From: Candidatus Manganitrophus morganii
GTDB taxonomy: Bacteria > Nitrospirota > Nitrospiria > SBBL01 > Manganitrophaceae
Reading direction: 5' to 3'
Assembly: GCA_021651055.1 (NCBI GenBank)
Contig: JAJHOH010000001.1
Location: forward strand, 2,852,001-2,916,000
Length of the DNA: 64,000 nt
Position 1 is the first letter of the stretch, and each line of letters opens with the position of its first letter. The notes beneath the pieces are model-generated. The model worked only from the letters and a program-made list of their open reading frames with translations, did no database searches and was not told the origin of the DNA. The position numbers and the translations under genes are program-made. Positions 1 through 7,963 of the stretch are shown here, one piece after another.

Positions 1-307
1 GGGAGCGTTCCAAGGCAGGGTAGTTCTCCCGCGGGGCGACGCCGCACCAGGCGACCGGTTGCTCCGCAGCATAGGCCAAGATTCCGAGCGGGGCTTTGGA
101 GCGGGCCAGCTTCTGGAAAGCGGCCCTGTTTCCCTCTCCCTTTTGTTGATTGAATTGTGACCGCGGCAATCGCCAAAACATACACCAGCAGCCGCCGCAC
201 GCCCCGCGCGGGCCGAAGAGCGTTTCGAGGTCTTTCCAATTTCGAGACGTCAGCGCCTGAAAGGTCAGCGGGGGCGGTTCTTGATGATGCGGAGCGGATC
301 GACTCAT
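1..307 (-). CDS. GNAT family N-acetyltransferase, partial (3' end off the window)
   Basis: The reading frame is open on the minus strand from an ATG at 307 to the left edge (102 codons visible). The visible protein has a short polar N-terminus, then a Cys/Trp-rich stretch with GACGGCWCMFWR, then PLGILAYAAEQPVAWCGVAP, which is the central beta-strand pair of a GNAT acetyltransferase of the type that carries a CxxC-W motif near its start. An AAAGGA sequence about 8 bases upstream supports the ATG. The acetyl-CoA loop and the C-terminal half lie outside the window, so substrate and full length cannot be judged. Family assignment is good; function beyond acetyl transfer is unknown. Confidence 0.75.
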   Translation of the reverse strand, partial: MSRSAPHHQEPPPLTFQALTSRNWKDLETLFGPRGACGGCWCMFWRLPRSQFNQQKGEGNRAAFQKLARSKAPLGILAYAAEQPVAWCGVAPRENYPALERS

Positions 308-377
308 CGGAGCGTTCCTTTGCGGGAAAAGATTCCGGGTCGGCCGATTGTATCCCTTTGTGCGGAGCATCGCAAGG

Positions 378-401
378 AGGGGCGACGCATGCGTCGCCCC
401 T
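378..401. repeat. Perfect 24-bp palindrome, GGGGCG-type intergenic element
   Basis: The half-site AGGGGCGACGCA is followed directly by its exact reverse complement. It lies between the SelO-like gene and the GNAT gene, both on the minus strand. The GGGGCG...CGCCCC core links it to the palindromes found later at 27185, 30946, 32676 and 36755. It would form a strong RNA hairpin; no T-tract follows, so it is not a classic terminator. Confidence 0.7.
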
Positions 402-459
402 TCATGATGATCGGTTTAAAGTAATTTGATCGTAAATAAAGAAAGAATGGCCGGTTCCG

Positions 460-2187
460 CTAGACGCTTTCCCGGTATTTATTGACCGTATCCAACATGG
501 CATGTAACAGCCGCCGTGTTTTTCTGCTCTTCGCGTGTCGGCCCGGGGCGGCCGCTGCGGAGGGCGATTCCGGCCGCAAGATCTGCCCTTCCACAAACTC
601 CTGGAACATCTGGTGCAACTCTTCCGTCGAGATCGTTTTCCATTCTCTGACCATCCGCTGCCCGACGAAAATAATGGCGTCTCCGGTCACCCTATTGTAG
701 CGGTTGATCAGAGCGGACCGGTCCCCGATCTGACGCAGGACCTCCTCCGTGGTCCGTCCCTCCAGATCGGCCGCCCGGCGGACCAGGCTCCAATACACCC
801 GCTGGAACTGGGCGATCTTCTCCTGCCGGCTTCGACTGAGCCGGACATCGGCCGTGGAGGCGTAATCCGACCGCAAAATATCGATGAACTGTTTTGGAGA
901 GATTGTGTCGGCGGCGGACAAATAGAGGGGGGGCAATTCGCGCAGGATATCGCGGATACAGAAGATGGCGTCCCAATTGAACCCGTCCGCCACGGCATGA
1001 CGGCCCCGCTTCGCCTTCGCTTTTTCAAAATATCTCAAAATGGTTCTGAATTCCCCGACCCGCTCCCGATCCTGCGCGCTTTTCAATAAGAGGGCCTGGG
1101 TGTTTTGATCGAAACCGATGCGGTAGAGAACGGCTTCATCCCTTGTCTGCTCGAATATCCGCTCGAACCGTTTTAGCGACGGATGGTTTTTGAAGGCCCT
1201 CAGGTTTTTCTTTTTTCCGCTGGTCAAAAAGTCGGTGAGCTGCGCGAAGGTTCGGACGAGGTATTTGGCCTTGTTCTTCTGTTCGGTGATGCTGGTGGAA
1301 AGGCGGTCGACGTCGTCATATCGGTATTCATGGTGAAAGAGGCCGAACTGCCGGACCGAGCCGTAATCGATGATCCCCGCATCGGTGAGGATATTGTCTC
1401 CGTCCCATTCCATCCAGCAAAAGATATATTCGCTCTCAAATTGCGCGGCGGCTTTTGCAAACGCGACGGTGATCCGCTCCAGCAGGTCGCCGTACTTCTC
1501 TCCGGCATTCCGGATCAAAGGCCACTCTCTGTTTTCGACCTGTCTGGCGATGTGGTAATCGACCACCCGTTTTAATCCCGAGTAATCTCCTTGTTTGAGG
1601 TATTTAAAGAAATGGGCGGGACGCAAAAGATTTTTCCCGGCGCGCACGGTAATGCAGGTGTTGTCGTCAAAAGCGATCACCGCCAGCGTTCTCTCCGTCC
1701 GGATTTGATTGCGATGGAAAATATCGCTCATCAGCGCCGCGCAGACCCCGTCCGACAAATCCAAACGGCCGCTGCCGTACGACGCGTTTTTATCGCCGGT
1801 CTTAAAATATCTTTTTTCGATCGCCGTCGCCGGGCTCAGGCAGGTGACGCCGGCGCCGCAGCTGGAAATATCCCATCGGCCATGAGGACCTTTAAACGTC
1901 CCGTTCCAGATGCTACGTCCGTCGCCGGAGGTATGCCCCTTTTTGTCGGGATGCTGCATCTGCAAGTAGCGGGTCGCCATATAGCGATGGGGGCGGATGT
2001 CTTCCTTCGGGATTTTGACATGGTGGGTGATGTCGTATTCGTTGATGATCTGCAGGCTGAACGTATCGAGGATGGCTTGGCTGAGCGCGGGGGTGATCAC
2101 ACGGCGCGCTCTTTTTGGAATCAGGCCGATCTCTTCGGCAAGATCGAAATTAAAATAGAAGAGCTTCCCCCCATGGCGCGTTCTCAC
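460..2187 (-). CDS. Divergent SelO/YdiU-like protein (pseudokinase fold, possible protein AMP transferase)
   Basis: The 575-residue frame resembles the SelO (UPF0061) family, whose known members transfer AMP from ATP to protein side chains. By eye, residues 104-116 (RWDISSCGAGVTC) match the SelO glycine-rich segment, and 262-276 (DGDNIL...IDYG) match the metal-binding DN...DYG motif. The lysine of the SelO LKGAG motif appears to be cysteine here, and the glutamate helix after it is poorly kept, so activity is doubtful. Start: the listed GTG has no clear ribosome site. The same frame stays open and protein-like for about 55 codons upstream (to about 2360) but has no ATG, GTG or TTG there. The true start is therefore unresolved; a rare start codon or a mutation is possible. 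The C-terminal 300 residues are not recognised. Confidence 0.6.
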   Translation of the reverse strand: MRTRHGGKLFYFNFDLAEEIGLIPKRARRVITPALSQAILDTFSLQIINEYDITHHVKIPKEDIRPHRYMATRYLQMQHPDKKGHTSGDGRSIWNGTFKGPHGRWDISSCGAGVTCLSPATAIEKRYFKTGDKNASYGSGRLDLSDGVCAALMSDIFHRNQIRTERTLAVIAFDDNTCITVRAGKNLLRPAHFFKYLKQGDYSGLKRVVDYHIARQVENREWPLIRNAGEKYGDLLERITVAFAKAAAQFESEYIFCWMEWDGDNILTDAGIIDYGSVRQFGLFHHEYRYDDVDRLSTSITEQKNKAKYLVRTFAQLTDFLTSGKKKNLRAFKNHPSLKRFERIFEQTRDEAVLYRIGFDQNTQALLLKSAQDRERVGEFRTILRYFEKAKAKRGRHAVADGFNWDAIFCIRDILRELPPLYLSAADTISPKQFIDILRSDYASTADVRLSRSRQEKIAQFQRVYWSLVRRAADLEGRTTEEVLRQIGDRSALINRYNRVTGDAIIFVGQRMVREWKTISTEELHQMFQEFVEGQILRPESPSAAAAPGRHAKSRKTRRLLHAMLDTVNKYRESV

Positions 2188-2377
2188 GGCATAATCGACA
2201 AAGCCGTTTGGAACCGCCGTTTTAAAAGGATGTTCCCCATTGATCCGAGCAAACCGGGAAGAAACATCCTCTGCGCTCTTTTTCTGTTTTCTTTTTATTG
2301 TGATCGACTCCGGATTGTTATGCGTGATCGGATGACAACGGCGGTTTCTTGAACGCGCCGCATCCGATCACGATCTT

Positions 2378-2386
2378 ATTATAGCA
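2378..2386 (-). promoter_or_regulatory. Extended -10 promoter candidate for the SelO-like gene
   Basis: Read on the minus strand the bases are TGCTATAAT, a perfect extended -10 element. No good -35 is seen at the usual distance, which is normal for extended -10 promoters. The implied start site near 2371 would make the message begin just before the open but start-less part of the downstream frame. Confidence 0.45.
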
Positions 2387-2387
2387 A

Positions 2388-2736
2388 CAGGTTGGGTTTT
2401 TGTGATCTTAGATATGTCTTTTAGATATATGGGGGACTGAGATCGTGAGGCCGCTTCGACCCATTCTAAAGTGCACTATCCTCCGCCACCAACCAAAACG
2501 GCATCCCAGCGGACCTTCGACCAGCCGATCCGGGGGAGAAGGGCCGCGACCGCTTCCGGGTCGGGGAGCCGGTCGCTTCCGCGGCAGCCTCGACCAGAGG
2601 GCGTAATCGACGATGTCGGAATAAGAAAGGGTCGCTTGAACGAAAACGATGAAGCGAACGATCTACAGGATAAGAAAGTCGGCGGACTGGCAAGTAAGAT
2701 TTCAGGGAAGGTTCCCAGGCGGCGATCAGAACGACA
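2388..2736. other. Non-coding stretch, nothing recognised
   Basis: Between the SelO-like gene and the DUF3574 lipoprotein gene. A 97-codon minus frame and a 93-codon plus frame exist, but neither has a convincing ribosome site or family resemblance. A short plus-strand frame from 2650 starts MKRTIYRIRKSADWQVRFQG, which faintly recalls small DUF2188-type proteins, but it runs into the opposing gene and has no ribosome site. Confidence 0.4.
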
Positions 2737-3195
2737 TCAAAACCAGACCTGAACCGCATCCCGAAGCCGCAAGACCGAATCTTGCTCGTATTGCTGCTCG
2801 TAGCGATGGATGATTTCCTGGATGGCCGATTCGGCCTGGAAGGTATCGGGGTGGATGATCTGTAAGACCATCGATCGTTCCTGGACGAGCCGGTTGTCGG
2901 CGCCGCGCCACTGGCCGTTGGCCTCCCAGTAGGTGAAGCCGTCCGGAAAACGGGGGGTGACGATGTCCCGGAGAAAGTCGCTCCATTCGGCCTCGCCGAC
3001 CGGGCCCCGCGCGGTGCTCAGCCCGAAGAAGAGGGTGTCGGAGATCAGGACCGTTCCCTGGCGGCCGATCGACGGAGAGATCGGACGGGTGTTTCCATCC
3101 GTGGCGCACCCCGTCATGGAGGTGAAGAGGAGGCCTAAAAGAAGGAGAAAGGGGAGGGGGCGCAGGGGATGTTTTTTTTGAGAACCGTCCATCAT
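2737..3195 (-). CDS. DUF3574 domain lipoprotein
   Basis: 152 residues from the ATG at 3195. A lipoprotein signal peptide is visible: positive N-terminus, a leucine-rich stretch (PFLLLLGLLFTSMTGC) and a lipobox cysteine near residue 30. The mature part holds DUF3574 features: SDTLFFGLS, EAEWSDFLRDIVTPRFPDG, a YWEANGQWRG segment and a C-terminal RLRDAVQVWF strand. The role of DUF3574 is not known. Start choice: a longer frame to 3279 overlaps lspA, while the ATG at 3195 sits right after the lspA stop and has GAGGT seven bases upstream. It follows lspA, whose product cleaves lipoprotein signal peptides such as this one; the two are probably co-transcribed. Confidence 0.8.
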   Translation of the reverse strand: MMDGSQKKHPLRPLPFLLLLGLLFTSMTGCATDGNTRPISPSIGRQGTVLISDTLFFGLSTARGPVGEAEWSDFLRDIVTPRFPDGFTYWEANGQWRGADNRLVQERSMVLQIIHPDTFQAESAIQEIIHRYEQQYEQDSVLRLRDAVQVWF

Positions 3196-3196
3196 C

Positions 3197-3703
3197 TCAA
3201 GACCTCGATTGAAGTTCCTGCCGGCGAGCCGAGCGGATCTGACGCAAGAAGAGTAAACCAACTCCGGCCGTAATTGCAAGATCGGCGACGTTGAAAACGC
3301 CGGTCCGAAGTCTCCCGATCCCGACGACCAGGAAGTCGATGACGTAATCGTAAAGAACGCGGTCGATCAGGTTGCCGAGTCCCCCTCCCAAAATGAGGGA
3401 GAAGGCGACGACTTCGATCACCGACAAGCGGCGGTTGATGAGAACGTAAAGGAAAAGTCCCACGAGAAAGCCGCCGACGAGGACGGAAAAAATCCAGAAG
3501 CGGGTCGTCTCCGAGAGCCCGGACCCCAGGCCTAAAAACGCGCCGGGATTCTCCACATAGTCCAGCCGGACGATCCCGCCGAAGAGAGAAATCGGCGGAG
3601 CCGATTCGAGCCGATCGCGCGCGATCACCTTGGTGACCCGATCGAGTCCCACCGTGGCGAGGAGGAGGGTGACAATCAGAAAGCGTTTTTTGACGGCCGT
3701 CAT
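3197..3703 (-). CDS. lspA: Lipoprotein signal peptidase (signal peptidase II)
   Basis: 168 residues, the usual length for LspA, an inner-membrane aspartic protease that removes signal peptides from diacylglyceryl-modified prolipoproteins. Four hydrophobic helices are visible. Family motifs: D21..K25 in helix 1, ENPGAFLG near residue 51, GNLIDR (Asp114) and VFNVADLAITAG (Asp141), the last two carrying the likely catalytic aspartates. A pentaglycine-free variant of the usual N-x-GAAFG loop is present (NPGAFLG). It lies between yceH and the DUF3574 lipoprotein gene, all on the minus strand with short gaps, so a small operon is likely. Confidence 0.95.
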   Translation of the reverse strand: MTAVKKRFLIVTLLLATVGLDRVTKVIARDRLESAPPISLFGGIVRLDYVENPGAFLGLGSGLSETTRFWIFSVLVGGFLVGLFLYVLINRRLSVIEVVAFSLILGGGLGNLIDRVLYDYVIDFLVVGIGRLRTGVFNVADLAITAGVGLLFLRQIRSARRQELQSRS

Positions 3704-3726
3704 CCGGTTTTTCTTCGGGACTCTGC

Positions 3727-4368
3727 TTATTGAAATTGCGCCTTGAAATCGTGGAGGGTCCGTTTCAACTCCTCCAGTTCCTGACGGAGGGACCTGACCT
3801 CGTTTTCGAGTTTTGCGACCGCCTCGTTCTCCATCGGTTCATTCCGGAGGGCCGATTCGGAAGGGGCCTCCTCTTTGTTTTCGGGGGGGCCGGAGAGAAG
3901 GTGGGCATAACGCGATTCCTTCCGGCCGGGCTGCCGCGGAAGGAGGGCGACGTAGCCCCACTCTTCCAATGTTTGAAGGGTCTTCTGGGCCTCTTCCAAG
4001 CCGGCGAAAGAATGAAGCCGCTCCGTGCGCCCGCGGATCTCTCCGACCGTCTGCGCTCCCCGCAGCATCAACACGCAGAGGACGGCGGCCTCCCGCTGCA
4101 CCAGGTTGGCGCTCTTGAGAAAAAGCTCCGAATACTTCGGCACTCGGCCGAGTTGGTCTTGGGTGGCCAGCCGCTTTGTTTTCAGCGCTTCCAGCGCCTC
4201 GGCGACCGTCTTCTCATCATAAGAGACGACCGGGTCGCGGTTGGAGGTTTGGTTGCAGGCGTTTTGAAGGGCGTTGAGGGAGAGGGGGTAATAGTCGGGG
4301 GTCGCCATCTCCTTTTCGATCAAGCAGCCCAAGACGCGGACTTCCGCGTCGGTGAGAACAAAATCCAT
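3727..4368 (-). CDS. yceH: YceH family protein (UPF0502 / DUF480)
   Basis: 213 residues. The N-terminal two thirds match the YceH family of paired winged-helix proteins: FVLTDAEVRVLGCLIEKE, TPDYYPLSLNALQNACNQ, SNRDPVV and the later LMLRGAQTVGEIRGRT segment. A coiled coil of about 30 residues (AVAKLENEVRSLRQELEELK) closes the protein, as is common in the family. The molecular role is not established. Start choice: a GTG at 4374 is only two bases from AAAGGAG, while the ATG at 4368 is eight bases away, so the ATG is preferred. It sits directly upstream of lspA. Confidence 0.9.
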   Translation of the reverse strand: MDFVLTDAEVRVLGCLIEKEMATPDYYPLSLNALQNACNQTSNRDPVVSYDEKTVAEALEALKTKRLATQDQLGRVPKYSELFLKSANLVQREAAVLCVLMLRGAQTVGEIRGRTERLHSFAGLEEAQKTLQTLEEWGYVALLPRQPGRKESRYAHLLSGPPENKEEAPSESALRNEPMENEAVAKLENEVRSLRQELEELKRTLHDFKAQFQ

Positions 4369-4619
4369 CAGCACGGCTCCTTTACATTTTTTGTCATGAA
4401 TGGTTTTTTATACCTGATCCGATCCGATTTCGCAACCGTTTAACCTTTGCGTGCGGTCGGGAGAGGGTGGGTCGTGATTGAGGCGGGGTGAATGAAAGAG
4501 AGGGGGCTTTTTGGATCTTTCTCTTTGGCGAAGACCCGGATCACCTCCAGGGGGGTGGAAAGGTCACCGGGTCATCGCCTCCTTGTGAAGAGAAAAAGTG
4601 GAGATCTCTGGGGAAGGTC

Positions 4620-5069
4620 CTACATCCACCAGACCTTGTCGGGGACTTGCGATTGGAGGTAGCCCTTCATCAGATCCCTTCGGGCCAACATTCCGACCAG
4701 TTTCCCCTCCTCATCGACCACCGCGACACGGATCAGATGTTTGTCTTCCATGACCTTCATGATTTCCGCCGAGCTCGCTTCGAACGGGACCGTGATGGCC
4801 GGTTTGGTCATGATGTCGCCGGCGTTGATTTCGTTCAGCTGCTTTCCCTGCCGCATCGCCTTCAGCAGATCGTATTCGCTCACGATCCCAACCGGTTTTA
4901 GATCGCTGTCGACGATCGGCACGCTCCCGAAATTCCCGGTAGTGATCGCCGCGGCGATCGATTGCGCTTTCACTGTCTTTGTAAAATAAACCACGTCCTG
5001 CTGCATGAACTGAGCAGCGGTCAATGTATTGAAATCCGTTTGTCCGACCATAAAGTCAATCCGTCTCAT
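4620..5069 (-). CDS. Tandem CBS-domain protein (copy 1)
   Basis: 149 residues made of two CBS domains, which usually bind adenosyl ligands and act as regulatory modules. Domain 1 runs from about residue 20 (FMQQDVVYFTKTV...GSVPIVDSDLKPVGIVSEYDLL), domain 2 from about residue 85 (IMTKPAITVPFEAS...RVAVVDEEGKLVGMLARRDLM). The protein ends in VPDKVWWM, exactly like the second copy upstream at 5434-5883, so the two arose by tandem duplication. A strong AGGAGG lies seven bases before the ATG. No catalytic domain is attached, so it is a stand-alone regulator with unknown partner. Confidence 0.9.
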   Translation of the reverse strand: MRRIDFMVGQTDFNTLTAAQFMQQDVVYFTKTVKAQSIAAAITTGNFGSVPIVDSDLKPVGIVSEYDLLKAMRQGKQLNEINAGDIMTKPAITVPFEASSAEIMKVMEDKHLIRVAVVDEEGKLVGMLARRDLMKGYLQSQVPDKVWWM

Positions 5070-5315
5070 CCATTCCTCCTATGACTCGTTTCTGGGGAGA
5101 CTCCTTCGTTGTAGGGTCCGCCGGTTTCATTCATACCAATCCGGGCTTCATCCCGCCGGCATGAAATCCCGGATACAGAATAAGTATGCCACAGAAGTGG
5201 AAAGTAGGCCACACGGCCGCTGAGTATAAATTTCTACATACATCACAGCGGGGTCTCGAATGAAACGCGAGGGAGCGGGGCTGGAGGGGCCGCCGGCCGC
5301 GGCCGGCTTCGGAAA
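5070..5315. other. Spacer between the two CBS genes
   Basis: No gene is seen. Around 5222-5229 the minus strand reads TTTATACT, a plausible -10 for CBS copy 1, without a clear -35. At 5291-5307 there is a GC palindrome (GCCGGCCG/CGGCCGGC). Sequence at the edge of each CBS gene is similar, as expected from duplication. Confidence 0.35.
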
Positions 5316-5400
5316 GAAAAAACCCGGATCATGAGCAGGAGAGAGGAGCGCGTGCGCCAGGGGAGGTTCGCGCGCTTTTATCCGTCTCATGGTCCGGGTC
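5316..5400 (-). terminator. Long-stem terminator candidate after CBS copy 2
   Basis: On the minus strand ACCCGGACCATGAG pairs with CTCATGATCCGGGT (one mismatch) around a loop of about 50 bases that can fold further, and the stem is followed at once by TTTTTT. It lies about 35 bases beyond the stop codon of the CBS gene at 5434-5883, where a terminator is expected. Confidence 0.5.
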
Positions 5401-5433
5401 GTTTGATTAAAGTATCGGGGCGCGCTGTTCCGT

Positions 5434-5883
5434 TTACATCCACCAGACCTTGTCGGGGACTTGCGCCTGCAGATAGCCGTGGAGCAGGTCCCGGCGCGCC
5501 ACCATGCCGACCAGCCGACCCTCCTCATCGACCACCGGCACCCGGATCAGATGCCTGTCCTCCAGAATCTTCAACACGTCGTCTGCCTTGCTCTCCGGCA
5601 GGACCGTGACCGGCGGCGTGGTCATGATCTCCGCCGCGCTGAGATCGTTGAGGGACTTTCCTTGTCGCACCGCCTTGAGCAGGTCGAACTCGCTGACAAT
5701 CCCGACCGGTCGCCTCTCCTCGTTTACAATGGGGACACTCCCGAAATTACCGGTAGTGAGCGCCGCCGCAATCGATTGCGCCTTCACCGACGGCGAAAAA
5801 TAGACCACATCCTGCTGCATAAACTGCTCGGCGATCAATGTGCTGAAATCTTTCTGTCCGACAAGGAAATCGACTCGTCTCAT
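5434..5883 (-). CDS. Tandem CBS-domain protein (copy 2)
   Basis: 149 residues, two CBS domains, aligned end to end without gaps to the neighbour at 4620-5069 (for example FMQQDVVYF, GNFGSVPIV, PVGIVSE, VPDKVWWM are shared). Differences cluster in loops and in the second domain (TTPPVTVLPESKADDVLKIL against TKPAITVPFEASSAEIMKVM), so the ligand or partner may differ. AGGAGG stands seven bases upstream of the ATG. The upstream spacer is shared with the divergent DAHP synthase gene. A separate terminator candidate at 5316-5400 suggests each copy is its own transcription unit. Confidence 0.9.
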   Translation of the reverse strand: MRRVDFLVGQKDFSTLIAEQFMQQDVVYFSPSVKAQSIAAALTTGNFGSVPIVNEERRPVGIVSEFDLLKAVRQGKSLNDLSAAEIMTTPPVTVLPESKADDVLKILEDRHLIRVPVVDEEGRLVGMVARRDLLHGYLQAQVPDKVWWM

Positions 5884-6282
5884 GATTCTCCTCCTATCAT
5901 CTTTTAGAGACTGCGTTGTTTGCAGCGTTTATTCTTTTTTCAGGTATTAGGGCTGCGTCCTTATTCTATAAAGCCTGTTGGAGAGATGTGAGGAACCCTC
6001 ATCGACTCTATTCCGATTCCGAATAAAAACGAACGCCAAAAGGGATTATGCCATAAATGTAATAAGAGGACTATTCCGCGGAGGAGCTAATACGAATGGG
6101 TTATTCTACGATGGGGAGCCCCGTTCATATCGAATTTTGCCTATTCTTCACGTCGATCACGGCTTACAGAACGGGATTGACAGAACCCCCTGCTTCATGG
6201 AAAAATCAACCGCCCCTGAGATTTGGGGCGGTATCCATCAGACCTCGGTCGGCCGCGGTCATAAAAGAGGAATGTTTGATCT
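5884..6282. other. Divergent regulatory region between CBS gene and DAHP synthase gene
   Basis: No gene is supported here. A TTGACA at 6177-6182 could be a -35 for the DAHP synthase gene, but no good -10 follows. At 6210-6231 a 7-bp stem (CCGCCCC/GGGGCGG, 8-base loop) lies 51 bases before the start codon and could act as a leader hairpin. The part near 5930-5980 is AT-rich and may hold the minus-strand promoter of the CBS gene. Confidence 0.4.
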
Positions 6283-7401
6283 ATGCTTTTGATTTTACAC
6301 CCCCATATCGACGAGAACAGCGCCGCTTTCCAACAGACCTGGGCCTACCTGGCCACCCTTCCGAACATTCGCGTCCAGAAACATATCGTTCAAGGAAAGG
6401 CGCAGCGGCTCACGGAGATCTATCTGATCGGAGACACCGCCAAAGTCGACCGGGAGCTGATCGAAGCCCTCCCGGCGGTGGAGCGGGTTGTCCGGATCTC
6501 GGAGGAGTACCGCATCCTGGGAAGGCATAAAGACGAACGCCGCGCCATCGGGTTCGAATACAACGGCATCCAGTTCGACCAGGACAATCTCCATGTCTTC
6601 GCCGGGCTTTGCGCCGTCGACACGAAGGAGAACGTCGAGGCGATGTTGAAGGCGCTTTCCGCGCAGGGCCAGCGCTGCACGCGGATGGGGGCCTACAAGC
6701 CGCGGACCAATCCCTACTCCTTCCAGGGACATGGCAAGGGGTGTCTGCCGTATACCTTCGAGCTGGCGGGGAAATACGGGATCAAGGTGATTGCGATGGA
6801 GGTGACGCATGAGGACCATGTCGAGCAGATCGACACCTGTCTGGAGCAGACCGGCCGGCCGACGGGGGTGATGCTGCAGATCGGCACCCGCAACACGCAG
6901 AACTTCGAGCTTCTGAAATCGATCGGCCGGCAGGCGAAATACCCGGTGCTGATCAAGCGGGGCTACGGCATCCCGCTCACCGAGTCGCTGAACGCCGCCG
7001 AGTATCTGGCGAGCGAAGGGAACGCGAATGTGATCTTCTGCCTGCGCGGAATGCACAGCTCGTTCGCCGCGCCGCATCGAAACCTGGTCGACTTCGCTCA
7101 GATCCCGGTGGTGAAGCGCCTCACCCGGATGCCGGTCGGAATCGACCCCTCCCACTCGATCGGCAGCCGCGACCGCTCGCCCGACGGACTGCTCGATCTC
7201 TTCCACGCAACGGCGCAAGGGGTGATCGCGGGAGCCAACCTGATTCTGGTCGATTTCCATCCGGAGCCGCTCAAGGCGCTGGTCGACGGCCCGCAGGCGC
7301 TCCGTTTGGAGGAGCTGCCGCATTTCCTGGAAGATGTGCGGATCGCGCGCGAGGCGTACGAGAAGCGCCGCCGCCTTGCAAAAACCGCAATGACAATTTA
7401 G
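6283..7401 (+). CDS. aroF: 3-deoxy-7-phosphoheptulonate (DAHP) synthase, short AroF/AroA type
   Basis: 372 residues. It catalyses the first step of the shikimate pathway, joining phosphoenolpyruvate and erythrose 4-phosphate. The N-terminal 90 residues look like the ferredoxin-like regulatory domain of class I-beta enzymes; the barrel follows with GAYKPRTNPYSFQGHG (near residue 136), VIAMEVTHEDHVEQI, LQIGTRNTQNFELL, PVLIKRG, NVIFCLRGMH and GIDPSHSIGSRD near residue 285. These match the PEP- and metal-binding motifs of the family, though several are unusual: KPRTNPYSFQGHGKGCL replaces the common SPYSFQGLG. A class I-beta enzyme is therefore likely but divergent. AGAGGAATG stands before the start ATG. 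A hairpin at 6210-6231 is a possible leader control. Confidence 0.85.
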   Translation: MLLILHPHIDENSAAFQQTWAYLATLPNIRVQKHIVQGKAQRLTEIYLIGDTAKVDRELIEALPAVERVVRISEEYRILGRHKDERRAIGFEYNGIQFDQDNLHVFAGLCAVDTKENVEAMLKALSAQGQRCTRMGAYKPRTNPYSFQGHGKGCLPYTFELAGKYGIKVIAMEVTHEDHVEQIDTCLEQTGRPTGVMLQIGTRNTQNFELLKSIGRQAKYPVLIKRGYGIPLTESLNAAEYLASEGNANVIFCLRGMHSSFAAPHRNLVDFAQIPVVKRLTRMPVGIDPSHSIGSRDRSPDGLLDLFHATAQGVIAGANLILVDFHPEPLKALVDGPQALRLEELPHFLEDVRIAREAYEKRRRLAKTAMTI

Positions 7402-7473
7402 CGAGTCGTTTTCATTCCAGCCGCGCCGCATTCCCCTTTTAAAATCTCTCCCGGTCTCTTGATCGGCGGAAAG

Positions 7474-7911
7474 TCACCCCTCCAGCAAAAACGTCACCGG
7501 CCCGTCATTATGAAGCGAGACGACCATGTGTGCGCCGAACCGGCCGGTCTCTACGGTGAGGCCGGAGGCGGCGAGGCGGTCGACAAAGGTGCGGTAGAGC
7601 GCCTCGGCGAGATCGGGGGGCGCGGCGGTGGAGAAGCCGGGGCGGGTTCCTTTGGCGACGTCGGCGACCAGGGTGAATTGCGAGACGACGAGAAAAGCGC
7701 CTTTGATCTCTTGGATGGAACGGTTCATCCGGCCTTCCTCATCCTCAAAGATCCGGTAGGCGAGCAGCCGCTCCGCGAGACGAACGGCTTGCGCGGCGGT
7801 GTCTCCCTTCGCTACGCCGAGGAGGACGACCAGGCCGGGACCGATCCGGCCGATCACCTCTTGATCGACAGCGACCTGGGCTTCGATGACCCGTTGGATG
7901 AGAATTCGCAT
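7474..7911 (-). CDS. dtd: D-aminoacyl-tRNA deacylase
   Basis: 145 residues, the standard length. The enzyme frees tRNA from mischarged D-amino acids or glycine. Both family hallmarks are present: SQFTL at about residue 78, with the catalytic threonine, and NDGPVT at about residue 135, which holds the chirality-reading proline. The N-terminal MRILIQRV and the LVVLLGVAKGD strand also match. It follows the cytochrome gene on the same strand with a 52-base gap, and ends convergent to the DAHP synthase gene. Confidence 0.95.
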   Translation of the reverse strand: MRILIQRVIEAQVAVDQEVIGRIGPGLVVLLGVAKGDTAAQAVRLAERLLAYRIFEDEEGRMNRSIQEIKGAFLVVSQFTLVADVAKGTRPGFSTAAPPDLAEALYRTFVDRLAASGLTVETGRFGAHMVVSLHNDGPVTFLLEG

Positions 7912-7963
7912 CGATGAAGTCGATTCGGGTGAACTTCAGAGAAGAGATCGAAAAGGCTTCCCT

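Noticed and set aside
163-171. Cysteine-rich stretch of the edge GNAT gene as a separate zinc protein
   Set aside because: The frame continues without a break into the acetyltransferase core, so it is the N-terminus of that protein.
2466-2759. 97-codon minus frame after the DUF3574 gene
   Set aside because: No ribosome site, overlaps the end of the DUF3574 gene, and its arginine/serine-rich product resembles nothing known.
5148-5609. Frames of 92-126 codons over the second CBS gene and its terminator
   Set aside because: They are out-of-frame overlaps of the clear CBS gene and cross a terminator-like structure.
6177-6205. TTGACA at 6177 as a full promoter of the DAHP synthase gene
   Set aside because: At 16-18 bases downstream only GAAAAA-like sequence is found, with no acceptable -10.
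6096-6530. 144-codon plus frame over the leader of the DAHP synthase gene
   Set aside because: It runs out of frame into the well-supported DAHP synthase gene; the product is low-complexity.
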